DNA from: Cyanobium sp. PCC 7001
GTDB lineage: Bacteria > Cyanobacteriota > Cyanobacteriia > PCC-6307 > Cyanobiaceae
DNA: 64,000 bases
Assembly: GCF_000155635.1 (NCBI RefSeq)
Contig: NZ_DS990556.1
Coordinates: forward strand, 1,789,079-1,853,078
Direction of reading: 5' to 3'
Shown: positions 8,392 through 16,766 of the stretch, piece by piece
How the letters are laid out: each line of letters opens with the position of its first letter
How positions within the stretch are numbered: the first letter of the stretch is position 1
Program-made: the position numbers and the translations under genes
Notes under the pieces: model-generated
Told to the model about the DNA's origin: nothing
Database searches by the model: none
The model's input: only the letters and a program-made list of their open reading frames with translations

Positions 8392-9930
8392 TCAGCCCTT
8401 GAGCTTCTCGGCCAGGATCCGGTTCGCCAGCTTGGGATCGGCCTTGCCGCCGGTCTTCTTCATCAGCTGCCCCACGAAGAAGCCCTGCAGCTTGGTCTTG
8501 CCGCCGCGGAACGCCTCCACCTCGCCGGGGTGGGCTGCCAGCAGCTCCTCCACGATGGCGGTGATCGCGGCGGGATCGCTGATCATCCCCAGGCCGCGCT
8601 CGGCCACGATCGCCTTGGCGGAGCCGCCTTGCTGCAGCAGTTCCGGCAACAGCTCCTTGGCGATCTTGCCGCTGATGGTGCCGTTCTCGATCAGCTCGAT
8701 CATCTCGGCCAGCTGCTCGGGCCGCAGCGGCAGGTCGGTGTAGGAGAGCCGGTTGGCATTCACATGGGCGGCGATGTCGCCGGTGATCCAGTTGGCGGTG
8801 GCCTTGGCGTCGGCTCCCGCGGCCACCGCCGCCTCGAAGTACTCCGCCATGGGGCGCTCATCGGTGAGCACACGGGCGTCGTAGGCGCTCAGCCCCAGCT
8901 GCTCGGCGTAGCGATGGCGCTTGGCGGCCGGCAGCTCGGGCAGCTCGGCGCGCCAGGCCTCCCGCTGCTGCGGGGTGACCTCGATCGGCCCCAGATCGGG
9001 ATCCGGGAAGTAGCGGTAATCGCTGCTGCCTTCCTTGGAGCGCATGCTCTTGGTGAGCTGCTTGCCCTCATCCCAGAGGCGGGTTTCCTGCACCACCGGT
9101 TCACCGGCCTCGTAGGCCTTGATCTGCCGCTGGATCTCGTAGTCGCAGGCCTTCTGGATCGCCGAGAAGGAGTTCATGTTCTTGATCTCCACCTTCGTGC
9201 CGAAGGGGGCGTCAGGCCCGCGCCGCACGGAGATGTTGACGTCGCAGCGCAGGGAACCTTCCTGCATGTTGCCGTCGCTCACGCCGAGGTAGCGCATGAT
9301 CCGGCGGATCTCGGAGGCATACTCCGCCGCCTCGCGGCCGGTGCGCAGATCGGGTTTGCTCACGATCTCGGCCAGGGCCACCCCGGCGCGGTTGTAGTCC
9401 ACCAGGGAGTGGGTGGAGCCGGCCAGACGGTCGCTGCCGGCATGCACGAGCTTGCCGGCATCCTCCTCCATGTGGAGGCGCTCGATGCCAATGCGCTTGG
9501 TGTAGGTCTCCTTGCCCTTCTCCGCCACCTCCACCTCGATCCAGCCGTCTTCGGCGATCGGCTCGTCGAACTGGGAGATCTGGTAGTTCTTCGGCAGATC
9601 GGGATAGAAGTATTGCTTGCGGTCGAACTTGCTGTGTTCGGCGATGTGCAGATTCAGCGCCATGGCGGCCTTCACCGCGTACTCCAGCACCCGCTGATTG
9701 AGCACCGGCAGGGTGCCGGGCAGGCCGCACACCACCGGGTCGATGTGGGTGTTGGGATCGTCGCCGAAGGCGGTGGACGCCGCGGTGAAGATCTTGCTGG
9801 CGGTGCCGAGCTGCACATGGGTTTCCAGGCCGATCACGGCCTCCCAGGCCGCAGCTCCTGCCTCAGAGCCAGCCCCATGGTGGTCCTGGGGTGTGGCCGG
9901 AGGGGCTGCAGTCGGGGCGGTGCCTGCCAT
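8392..9930 (-). CDS. gatB: Aspartyl/glutamyl-tRNA(Asn/Gln) amidotransferase subunit B
   Basis: Subunit B of GatCAB, which amidates misacylated Glu-tRNA(Gln) or Asp-tRNA(Asn). It has 512 residues. After an Ala/Pro-rich N-terminal extension of about 28 residues the family core begins (WEAVIGLETHVQL), followed by the hallmark LPKNYQISQFDEPI, RLHMEEDAGK, KVEIKNMNSF and KEGSSDYRYFPDPDLGP. The C-terminal YqeY-like tRNA-binding part ends in FFVGQLMKKTGGKADP. Full length with no missing motif. It converges on the serine hydrolase gene. In picocyanobacteria gatB commonly neighbours coaE and thiO, as here with insertions between them. Confidence 0.97.
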   Translation of the reverse strand: MAGTAPTAAPPATPQDHHGAGSEAGAAAWEAVIGLETHVQLGTASKIFTAASTAFGDDPNTHIDPVVCGLPGTLPVLNQRVLEYAVKAAMALNLHIAEHSKFDRKQYFYPDLPKNYQISQFDEPIAEDGWIEVEVAEKGKETYTKRIGIERLHMEEDAGKLVHAGSDRLAGSTHSLVDYNRAGVALAEIVSKPDLRTGREAAEYASEIRRIMRYLGVSDGNMQEGSLRCDVNISVRRGPDAPFGTKVEIKNMNSFSAIQKACDYEIQRQIKAYEAGEPVVQETRLWDEGKQLTKSMRSKEGSSDYRYFPDPDLGPIEVTPQQREAWRAELPELPAAKRHRYAEQLGLSAYDARVLTDERPMAEYFEAAVAAGADAKATANWITGDIAAHVNANRLSYTDLPLRPEQLAEMIELIENGTISGKIAKELLPELLQQGGSAKAIVAERGLGMISDPAAITAIVEELLAAHPGEVEAFRGGKTKLQGFFVGQLMKKTGGKADPKLANRILAEKLKG

Positions 9931-9988
9931 CGCGTCGTTCCAGCGCCAGTGCGTGGGCTGATCCTATGGAACCCCCGCAGCGGCCGGC

Positions 9989-10858
9989 TCAGCGGCTGTT
10001 CGGGTAGGCGTCCTGCGGCCCGGGACGGCTGCCCCCGGGCCGGGGCCCATCGCCGCCGCCACCTCCTCCGCCACCGAAGCCGAACCCGAAGCCGAACGAG
10101 AAGGGCGGCCGGCCGCCCGCGGCCCGGGGCTCGGGCCGCGGCAGGCGCACGCCCGGCACGTTGGCGTTGAGGTAGTCCTCCAGGGCGCCCTGGGCGGGGA
10201 GTCGCGGCTCGAAGCCCCGGAACAGGGGCCCCTCCAGGATGGCCTGGTAGTCCTGGGGCGTGAGGGGGATCACGGTGGTGAGGTCCAGGGCCTGCAGCAG
10301 CCGCAGGCGCTGACCGCTCTCCAGCAGCACGGGGGCCTCGTCCGTGGGTGCGCCATCCCGCAGCCGCACCAGTTCGAGGCGTCCCTGCAGGGAGGTCACC
10401 GCCGTGTCGCCGTTCTCGAAGGCCTCCAGGATGTAGGTGGTGCCCCGCACGCTCACCCGCATCGAGCGGGTGCAGCCGTCCTGCCGTCCGGACACCAGCA
10501 GCTGTCCCTGATCGAGCAGCAGGCAGCCGCTGCCCAGCTTCAGCCGCGACTGGCGGTTGATCCGGGCCCCGGCACCGGTGTGGAACTGCAGCTGGGCGCG
10601 GGTGTCGCGGGTGCTGAGGGTCTCGGGCTCGTGGGCCACATCCTTCACCCGGGCGCGGCGCTGCTCGATGAACAGTTCGGGCCGGTCCAGGATCTGCAGC
10701 ACGGTGGCCTGCACCGCTCGACCGGTGGCGCCCTGGGCGAGGGTGGAGGCCGGCATGGCACGGGCCGGTGCACTGCCGAAAGCGAGTGACAGCGGCAGGG
10801 CGAGGGGCAGCGGCAGCACCAGAAGCAGGGCGCGGATTCGACGGTTCAGCACGGCCAC
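9989..10858 (-). CDS. Exported FecR-domain protein (FecR-1)
   Basis: About 289 residues. A GTG at 10858 gives a basic start followed by a hydrophobic signal peptide (IRALLLVLPLPLALPLSLAF, then a SAPARAM cleavage region). The mature protein carries a FecR-like beta domain with the family pattern of a positively scored gene product: RINRQSRLKLGSG, SVRGTTYILEA, SLQGRLELV. Two Cys (LGSGC and QDGCTRS) could form a disulfide in the periplasm. A C-terminal motif DYQAILEGPLFRGF and VPGVRLP is shared with the FecR protein at 14066-14815. The tail is Gly/Pro-rich. It is divergent from thiO across 110 bp. In other bacteria FecR domains relay periplasmic signals; here the likely partners are the two CHASE2 cyclases nearby. 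Confidence 0.85.
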   Translation of the reverse strand: MAVLNRRIRALLLVLPLPLALPLSLAFGSAPARAMPASTLAQGATGRAVQATVLQILDRPELFIEQRRARVKDVAHEPETLSTRDTRAQLQFHTGAGARINRQSRLKLGSGCLLLDQGQLLVSGRQDGCTRSMRVSVRGTTYILEAFENGDTAVTSLQGRLELVRLRDGAPTDEAPVLLESGQRLRLLQALDLTTVIPLTPQDYQAILEGPLFRGFEPRLPAQGALEDYLNANVPGVRLPRPEPRAAGGRPPFSFGFGFGFGGGGGGGGDGPRPGGSRPGPQDAYPNSR

Positions 10859-10968
10859 CCGCTCCCACGTCCGGCCCCTCCACTCTGCAGCGATCCCGGC
10901 CTCTCGGCAGAAGCCGCCGGGGCCCAAGCGGGATTGGCAGGATGCCAACGGCCTGCCGACAACCCCCC

Positions 10969-12108
10969 GTGAGCGCCAGCGCGCAACCACCGACCGCGGA
11001 CATCCTGGTTCTGGGTGGGGGACTGATGGGACTCTCCATCGCGCACCACCTGGCGCGGCAGGGCAGAGCGGTGCGGGTGCTCAGCCGCCGCCGGCAGGAA
11101 GCCGCCGGCTTCGTGGCCGCCGGCATGCTCGCCCCCCACGCCGAGGGACTGGAAGGCCCGCTGCTCAGCCTGGGCCAGCGCTCCCTGGCGCGGATCCCCG
11201 CCTGGGTGGCCGCGATCGAGGCCGACTCCGGCCTGAGCTGCGGGCTCCGGCCCTGCGGCATCGTGGTGCCCTTCACCACGGCCGAGGCCCGCGACGCCTA
11301 CGCCACCGCCCGCTGGGGTCAATGCCTCGACCGGCAGGGGCTGGAGCAGGAGGTGCCCGGCATCGGCCACGCCTGGCAGGCCGGCCTGCTCTTCCCTCAG
11401 GACGGCCAGATCGACAACCGCCGGCGCCTGATGCGGGCCCTGGAGCGGGCCTGCGTGGAGCGGGGGGTGCGGTTCGACGAGGGGGCCGAGGTGCTGGATC
11501 TGGCCACCGACGGCCAAGGCGCCCTGGCGGCGGTGCGGTGGCGGGGAGCTGACGGACGCCCCCGGGAGCTGCCGTGCGAGCAGGCGGTGCTGAGCGGGGG
11601 AGCCTGGAGCAGCCAGCTGCTGCCCCAGCTGCCGATCGCCCCCGTCAAGGGGCAGATGCTGTCGCTGCAGGGGCCCCGCAACGCGCTCGCTCGGGTGATC
11701 TTCGGACCCGGCACCTACCTGGTGCCCCGCAACGATGGGCTGGTGGTGGTGGGCGCCACCTCCGAACCGGAGGCGGGTTTCAGCCCCGGGCTCACGCCCG
11801 CCGGCCAGCGGCAGCTCGAGGAGGGCCTCGCCGCCCTGCTGCCCGCGGCCGGGAGCTGGCCGTCGATGGAGCGCTGGTGGGGCTTTCGCCCCTGCACCCC
11901 GGACGAGGCGCCTCTTCTGGGGCCGGGCCCCCTGGCCGGCCTCTGGCTGGCGGCGGGCCACCACCGCAACGGGGTGCTGCTGGCCGCCATCACCGCTGCC
12001 CTGGTGGGGGAGTCCCTGCTGGGCCGGGCCCTGCCGGCGGAGGACCAGCGGCTGCTGGAGGCCTTCCGCTGGGACCGCTTCAGCCGGCCGGCAGGGTCTG
12101 CAGCGTGA
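10969..12108 (+). CDS. thiO: Glycine oxidase ThiO (FAD-dependent)
   Basis: FAD-dependent amine oxidase that oxidises glycine to the imine used to build the thiazole ring of thiamine. About 379 residues from a GTG at 10969; an ATG at 10942 would add nine residues. The Rossmann FAD motif is DILVLGGGLMGLSIAHHLA, followed by SRRRQEAAGFVAAGMLAP, a DAO-family signature. WWGFRPCTPDEAPLLGP and the late HHRNGVLLAA segment belong to the FAD/substrate region of DAO-family oxidases. Its 3' end overlaps the convergent cyclase gene by 29 bp. It is a standard neighbour of gatB and ndk in picocyanobacteria, so it marks the ancestral order here. Confidence 0.9.
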   Translation: MSASAQPPTADILVLGGGLMGLSIAHHLARQGRAVRVLSRRRQEAAGFVAAGMLAPHAEGLEGPLLSLGQRSLARIPAWVAAIEADSGLSCGLRPCGIVVPFTTAEARDAYATARWGQCLDRQGLEQEVPGIGHAWQAGLLFPQDGQIDNRRRLMRALERACVERGVRFDEGAEVLDLATDGQGALAAVRWRGADGRPRELPCEQAVLSGGAWSSQLLPQLPIAPVKGQMLSLQGPRNALARVIFGPGTYLVPRNDGLVVVGATSEPEAGFSPGLTPAGQRQLEEGLAALLPAAGSWPSMERWWGFRPCTPDEAPLLGPGPLAGLWLAAGHHRNGVLLAAITAALVGESLLGRALPAEDQRLLEAFRWDRFSRPAGSAA

Positions 12109-13969
12109 ACACCGGCAGCTTCCCCATGCCCTTCACCGCCTGCTCCCCCAGCCGTTGCACCGGCAACACCCCGCCCACCAGCTCGGCGGTGGCGGCATCG
12201 AACAGCACGGATGCCCCGGCCGTGCGGGTGAGGCCCTCCATGCGGCTGGCCAGGTTCACCTTGTCGCCGATCACGGTGAACTCCATGCGGCGGGGGCTGC
12301 CGATCTGACCCACGATCACCTCGCCCGAGGCCAGCCCGATGCCGTTGTCGAGCGGCTCGAGGCCCTCGGCCTGCCAGGTGGCGTTCAGGCGGCTCAGGGC
12401 CCGGCGCATTTCCGCGGCGCAACGCAGCGCCGCCACCGCCTCGGCCTGGGGCCCACGCCCCAACGGTGAACCGAACACCGCCATCACCGCATCGCCGATG
12501 AACTTGTCCACGGTGCCGCCGTGGGCGTTGATCACTTCCACCATCTCGCCGAGGTAGCGGTTGAGCTGGCGCACGTGCAGCTCGATCTCGCCACTGCCGC
12601 TGCGGGCATTGGTGAGCTGGGTGAAGCCCTTGAGGTCGGTGAAGAGCACGGTGACGGGCAGGAGGCGGCCCCGCAGGATGCCCTCGGCCGCCGCCGGATC
12701 GGAGAGGATCTCCGCCACGACGCTGGGGGCCACGTAGCGCTCGAAGGTGCGTCGCAGACGCCGCCGCTCCCCTTCCTCCGCCAGATAGGCATCCCCGCCG
12801 TAGAGCACCCCCAGCAGCACCAGCGCCGTGGCGGGCACCAGCAGGGGCACCCAGGTGTTGAAGCGATCGAAGGCCACCCAGGCGCCCGCCAGTTGCAGCA
12901 CCAGCACCATCCCCACCAGGCCAAGCCGCCAGCCCAGACCGGCCCGCAGAAGCGCCAGAGCCGCCACCAGCAGCACCGGCGCCAGGGCCAGCAGGCCCCG
13001 CGGCAGCGGCTGGGCCGGCCACGCCTGGAGGCCATCGCCCAGCAGCGAGTTGGCGGTGGCGGTGGCCAGCATCTCCAGCCCGGAGAGGGTGCCGAAGGGG
13101 GTCACCGTGCCCGCGCCGCCCTGGGCGCCCACCGGGCCGATCAGCACCACCGCATCGCGGATCAGGCTGCGCTTGGGATGGTTGCTCCAGCGCTCCGGGT
13201 CGAGCACCTCCCAGGCCGGCAGCCGCTCGAACGACCCCTCAGGGCCGTAGAAATTGAGCTGGCGCCGGGCATCCGGCTGGCGGCTGGCCCGGCCGGAGCG
13301 CTCCAGGGCCACCTGGGAGAGCGCCTTTTGGGGCCTGGCTCCGGCCAGAGCCAGGATGCGCTCGCTGTAGGTCTGGGGATGGGGGTGGGCCTCGCCCTGG
13401 CCGCCCGGCAGGGTGTTGGTGATGCCGATGCCGCCAGGGCCGGCCGCCTCCCGCAGCGGATCGGCGGGCGGGGCAAGGCTCAGCCCCACGAAGCTGGTGT
13501 CGCGGATCTCCATGATCTCGGCGGCGAGGGCCACACGCCCCTGCTGGCGGCCGATGGCCGCGGCCAGGGCCGCGTCGTCGGCCGGACCCTGGCCGCTGGG
13601 GCCCTCGAACACCACGTTGATGGCCACTGCAGCTGGACTGGCCTGGCCCAGCCGGTCCAGCAGGTCGCCGTAGCGGGCGCGGGGCCAGGGCAGGGTGCTG
13701 AGCCCCTCGGCCCAGCCGGGAATCGGGGACGCTCCCTGGGACTGATCGGCGAACCAGGCGCCCTGCTGCAGGGTGGAGTCGTCGATGGCCACCAGCACCA
13801 CCGACTGGGGCACCGGCCGGCGGCCCCGCAGCCGCACCATCTGATCCTCCAGGCCCCGTTCCAGAACGCGCAGCGGCTGTGGCGGCCTGGCTCCCAGCCA
13901 GGCCGCGGCCAGGGCCAGCCCAGTGGAGGCAAGAGCCAGAACGACGGTGCGGCGGGAGGAGGAAGGCAT
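12080..13969 (-). CDS. CHASE2-domain class III adenylate/guanylate cyclase (cyclase 1)
   Basis: A 629-residue membrane sensor cyclase. An N-terminal membrane helix (about residues 8-28) precedes an extracytoplasmic CHASE2 domain (about 30-310, beginning LRVLERGLEDQMVRLRGRR and including VVLVAIDDSTL). Three closely spaced membrane helices follow (about 325-395), then the catalytic domain (about 430-620). Catalytic features are present: metal Asp in LFTDLKGFT and GDAVMAVFG, the Lys of DKFIGD and Thr of EFTVIG at the base-selecting positions (the Lys/Thr pair of known bacterial adenylate cyclases), and Asn/Arg in VNLASR. It therefore looks active and probably makes cAMP. FecR-2 lies upstream on the same strand with a 97-bp gap. 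The ligand of CHASE2 domains is unknown. Confidence 0.93.
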   Translation of the reverse strand: MPSSSRRTVVLALASTGLALAAAWLGARPPQPLRVLERGLEDQMVRLRGRRPVPQSVVLVAIDDSTLQQGAWFADQSQGASPIPGWAEGLSTLPWPRARYGDLLDRLGQASPAAVAINVVFEGPSGQGPADDAALAAAIGRQQGRVALAAEIMEIRDTSFVGLSLAPPADPLREAAGPGGIGITNTLPGGQGEAHPHPQTYSERILALAGARPQKALSQVALERSGRASRQPDARRQLNFYGPEGSFERLPAWEVLDPERWSNHPKRSLIRDAVVLIGPVGAQGGAGTVTPFGTLSGLEMLATATANSLLGDGLQAWPAQPLPRGLLALAPVLLVAALALLRAGLGWRLGLVGMVLVLQLAGAWVAFDRFNTWVPLLVPATALVLLGVLYGGDAYLAEEGERRRLRRTFERYVAPSVVAEILSDPAAAEGILRGRLLPVTVLFTDLKGFTQLTNARSGSGEIELHVRQLNRYLGEMVEVINAHGGTVDKFIGDAVMAVFGSPLGRGPQAEAVAALRCAAEMRRALSRLNATWQAEGLEPLDNGIGLASGEVIVGQIGSPRRMEFTVIGDKVNLASRMEGLTRTAGASVLFDAATAELVGGVLPVQRLGEQAVKGMGKLPVFTLQTLPAG

Positions 13970-14065
13970 CAGACAAGCGGGTCGGTGGCGGCGGATCCCG
14001 GCCGGATCACAGCGAGCCGGTCAGCCAAGGCCGTTCGGCACGGCCTCCTGTTCAGCAGGACCTGC

Positions 14066-14815
14066 TCAGAAGAAACGGGGGAAGCTGAAACCGGGAATCG
14101 AGGGGGTGACCGGCGCGCCGGGCAGATTCACCCCCGGCACGTAGCGGCGGATGTAGCTCTCCAGGGAGCCGATCCCCGGCAGGGGCGCGCTGAACCCCTC
14201 GAACAACGGGCCGCCCAGGATGGCGCTGTAGTCGCCGGAGCTGAGGCGCAGCAGGGTGAGCACCACGCCCGCGGGGGAGAGGGTGACGCGCTGGCCGGCC
14301 TCCACCCGCGTGATCTTGGCGGCTCCCTGCTCACCCGGTGGGATGGGTTCCCCGTCCTGCAGCGGCTCCACCTCCACGGCCCCCTCCAGCACCGAGAGTT
14401 CGGCCTGCCCGTCCTCCCGCACCTCGAGCAAGTAGTTGGTGCCACGCACGCTCATCCGCGACGAGCGGGTGCAGCCGCTCTGGGGACCGGAGACCAGGAT
14501 CTGGCCCTTGCGCAGCAGGAAGCAGCCGCTGCCCAGTCGGAGCTGGGAGAAGCGGTTCACCCGGCCCGCCGCCCCGGTGTCGAAACGGATCTGCCCCCGG
14601 CTCTTGCGGGTGCTGATCTCCTGGGGTGCCGTGGCCCGCTGCTTCACCTTGGCCTCGCGGCTGTCGATGTAGAACTCCCGCCCATCGAGGATCTCCTGCA
14701 CCGTGGCCGCCTCCTTGGCCATGGCGGGGCCCACGGCAGGCAAGGTGAGCGGCGTCAGCGCCAGGGGCAGCCAGACCCACAACAGCGGCAGCCGCCGCGA
14801 GGGGAGGGAGGGCAT
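14066..14815 (-). CDS. Exported FecR-domain protein (FecR-2), paralogue of FecR-1
   Basis: About 249 residues from the ATG MPSLPSRRLPLLW. A signal peptide covers residues 1-33 (LPLLWVWLPLALTPLTL, cleavage after VGPAMA). The FecR-like domain aligns closely with FecR-1: ILDGREFYIDSREAKVK, RVNRFSQLRLGSGC, SGCTRSSRMSVRGTNYLLE. The Cys pair is conserved between the two. The C-terminus repeats the pattern DYSAILGGPLFEGF and VPGVNLP, then ends in a short Pro/Phe tail. It sits between the two CHASE2 cyclases on their strand, 31 bp after cyclase 2, so it is probably co-transcribed with it and exposed on the same side of the membrane as the CHASE2 sensors. Confidence 0.85.
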   Translation of the reverse strand: MPSLPSRRLPLLWVWLPLALTPLTLPAVGPAMAKEAATVQEILDGREFYIDSREAKVKQRATAPQEISTRKSRGQIRFDTGAAGRVNRFSQLRLGSGCFLLRKGQILVSGPQSGCTRSSRMSVRGTNYLLEVREDGQAELSVLEGAVEVEPLQDGEPIPPGEQGAAKITRVEAGQRVTLSPAGVVLTLLRLSSGDYSAILGGPLFEGFSAPLPGIGSLESYIRRYVPGVNLPGAPVTPSIPGFSFPRFF

Positions 14816-14846
14816 CGGATCGCCAGGAGCCTGAACCCCCGCATTC

Positions 14847-16766
14847 TCACCCCGATTCCCCGGGCGGGACCTGGAGGGCGTGCACCTCCAGCGGGTGGGG
14901 CCAGCCCTTGAGCTGGTGCCGGCCCAGGGGGAGGCTGGCCACCGCGTCCGGCAGCAGCTCCCGCAGGGCCGCACTCAGCAGGATCGGGTGGTCGGGATAG
15001 CGGCGGGTGAGGTCCTGCAGCCGGCTCGCCACATTGACGGCCGCCCCCACCACCGTGAATTCCAGCCGTTCGGGAGAGCCGAGGTTGCCGGCGATCACCT
15101 CCCCCACGTGGAGGCCGATCCCCTGGCGCAGCGGCGGCAGCCCCTGGCTCGCGAGCTCCCGGTTGAGCACTCCGAGCCGTTCCTGCATGGCCAGGGCAGC
15201 CCGCACCGCCGCCAGGGCCTCCGCGCGCTCTCCGCGGCTGCGGGGAACGCCGAACTCCGCCATCAGGGCATCGCCGATGAACTTGTCCAGCAGACCGTTC
15301 TGCTCGATCACGGCGGCGGCGATCGCCGCGAAGTAGCGGTTGAGCAGGGCGAACAGATCGGCAGGGGCCAGGCGCGCACTGAGCGCGGTGAAGCCCACCA
15401 GATCGGTGAACAGCACCACGCAGGTGCAGCGGCGCCCCCCCAGCTCCGTGCCGAGGGGCCCCGGATCCCGCAGGATGTCCCGCAGCAGGGCCGGGGAGAT
15501 CCGGCGGGCCAGCACCCGGTGCAGGTAGGCGCGCTCCCGGCGTTCCTGCCAGGCCTGACCGGCAACCCGCAGGCTCCCCGCCAGCAGCGGCATCGCCAGC
15601 AGCGCCGCAAGCGGCAGCCACAGCTGCAGCCACGCCCAGGCCAGGCCTGCCATCAGGAGGATCACCGCCACCAGCGCCAGCGCCCGGACGGCACTGGGCA
15701 AGGCGAGGGAGGAACGGCCCAGCACTCCGCCAACGGCCAGCCCCCACCCCAGCAGCAGCAGCGCCGCCAGTGGGGCCTCCAGCGGCAGCAGGCTGCTGCC
15801 CCGCGCCACGCTGGCGAGGGCCTCGGCCTGCACCTGCGTGCCGCTGAGCGGGCCGAAGGGGGTCTCCATCTGGTCGCCCAGGGTGGCGGCCGTCACGCCG
15901 ATCAACACGGTGCGCCCTTGCCAGAAGCCGTCAGGGAGGTCCGGCAACCGCCAGGCGGGCACCAGGGGCACGCCGGCGGAGGGGCCGGGGAACTCGATGT
16001 AGCGGGGCGGACGCGGCAGGGGCCGGGAGGCCGGCAGGGCCCGGTCTGCCAGGGGCTGCGGCCAGGGAGGGGCGAAGTCGGCCAGGTGCTCCCGCAGCCA
16101 GCTCGCTCCCGGGATCGCCTCCGTGTACCCCTGGGGGCTCTGGAGCAGGGCGGTGAGGCCGGGGGGAGGGGAAGCAGCCGAGCGGAGCAGGGGCAGGGGG
16201 AGCCGCAGCTGCCGCAGCTCCAACCCCTGCTGCTGCCGCCGGTCGAAGGCCGCCGCCAGCACCACCCGGTCCCGCCAGGGGCGAAGACGCTCCACGAAGG
16301 CCCGATCGTCGGCGGCGCCGAAGCGGCTGGGCTGGCTCAGCACCACGTTGAACAGCACCCGATCGGCACCCCGCTCCAGCACCCAGGCCGCCAGGTCCGC
16401 CTGCAGGGATCGCCGCCAGGGCCACGGGCCCATGGCCGCCAGCAGCGGGGCGGCTTGGCGCTGCTGGGGGGCCATCAGCTGATCCAGCTCCAGGGACTCG
16501 GCGTCGATGCCGAGCACCACCAGATCGACCGGTGAGGGCGGGGCAGAGCGGAGGGCCGCCAGGGCGGCGCGCAGCCGGAACCCGGCCACCCGCAACTGGG
16601 CATCGGCCGCCTCCATCAGCTGGGCCAGCATCCCGGGCCTCAACGGCCCGGGCAGCGTGACCAGAGCGGGGAGGATCAGACCCAGCATCCAGAGCTGCCG
16701 CCGGCGCGGCTTTCGCCGGAGTGAGCGCCATGGAGGCCGGAACCGGAGCTGGGGCTCAGCGCCCAT
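14847..16766 (-). CDS. CHASE2-domain class III cyclase (cyclase 2)
   Basis: A 639-residue protein with the same plan as cyclase 1: N-terminal membrane helix (residues about 25-45), CHASE2 domain (about 50-330; VDLVVLGIDAESL, RTVLIGVTAATLGDQMETPF), three membrane helices (about 345-420) and a C-terminal cyclase domain (about 455-635). Both metal Asp residues (LFTDLVGFTALS and GDALMAEFG), the base-selecting Lys (DKFIGD) and Thr (EFTVVG), and the Asn/Arg of VNVASR are present. GAAVN replaces the more usual GDxVN in the last motif, a position that is conserved but not one of the metal or base residues. Overall identity with cyclase 1 appears low outside the catalytic motifs, so this is an old duplication or a separate gain. 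It overlaps the FecR-3 gene by 11 bp. Confidence 0.92.
   Translation of the reverse strand: MGAEPQLRFRPPWRSLRRKPRRRQLWMLGLILPALVTLPGPLRPGMLAQLMEAADAQLRVAGFRLRAALAALRSAPPSPVDLVVLGIDAESLELDQLMAPQQRQAAPLLAAMGPWPWRRSLQADLAAWVLERGADRVLFNVVLSQPSRFGAADDRAFVERLRPWRDRVVLAAAFDRRQQQGLELRQLRLPLPLLRSAASPPPGLTALLQSPQGYTEAIPGASWLREHLADFAPPWPQPLADRALPASRPLPRPPRYIEFPGPSAGVPLVPAWRLPDLPDGFWQGRTVLIGVTAATLGDQMETPFGPLSGTQVQAEALASVARGSSLLPLEAPLAALLLLGWGLAVGGVLGRSSLALPSAVRALALVAVILLMAGLAWAWLQLWLPLAALLAMPLLAGSLRVAGQAWQERRERAYLHRVLARRISPALLRDILRDPGPLGTELGGRRCTCVVLFTDLVGFTALSARLAPADLFALLNRYFAAIAAAVIEQNGLLDKFIGDALMAEFGVPRSRGERAEALAAVRAALAMQERLGVLNRELASQGLPPLRQGIGLHVGEVIAGNLGSPERLEFTVVGAAVNVASRLQDLTRRYPDHPILLSAALRELLPDAVASLPLGRHQLKGWPHPLEVHALQVPPGESG

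Noticed and set aside
12521-14911. A 796-codon plus-strand frame opposite cyclase 1 and FecR-2
   Set aside because: Antisense to an intact cyclase with all catalytic residues; composition typical of shadows in this genome.
14847-16766. Cyclase 2 as a dead enzyme because GAAVN replaces GDxVN
   Set aside because: The altered position is neither a metal ligand nor one of the base-selecting or transition-state residues, all of which are present.
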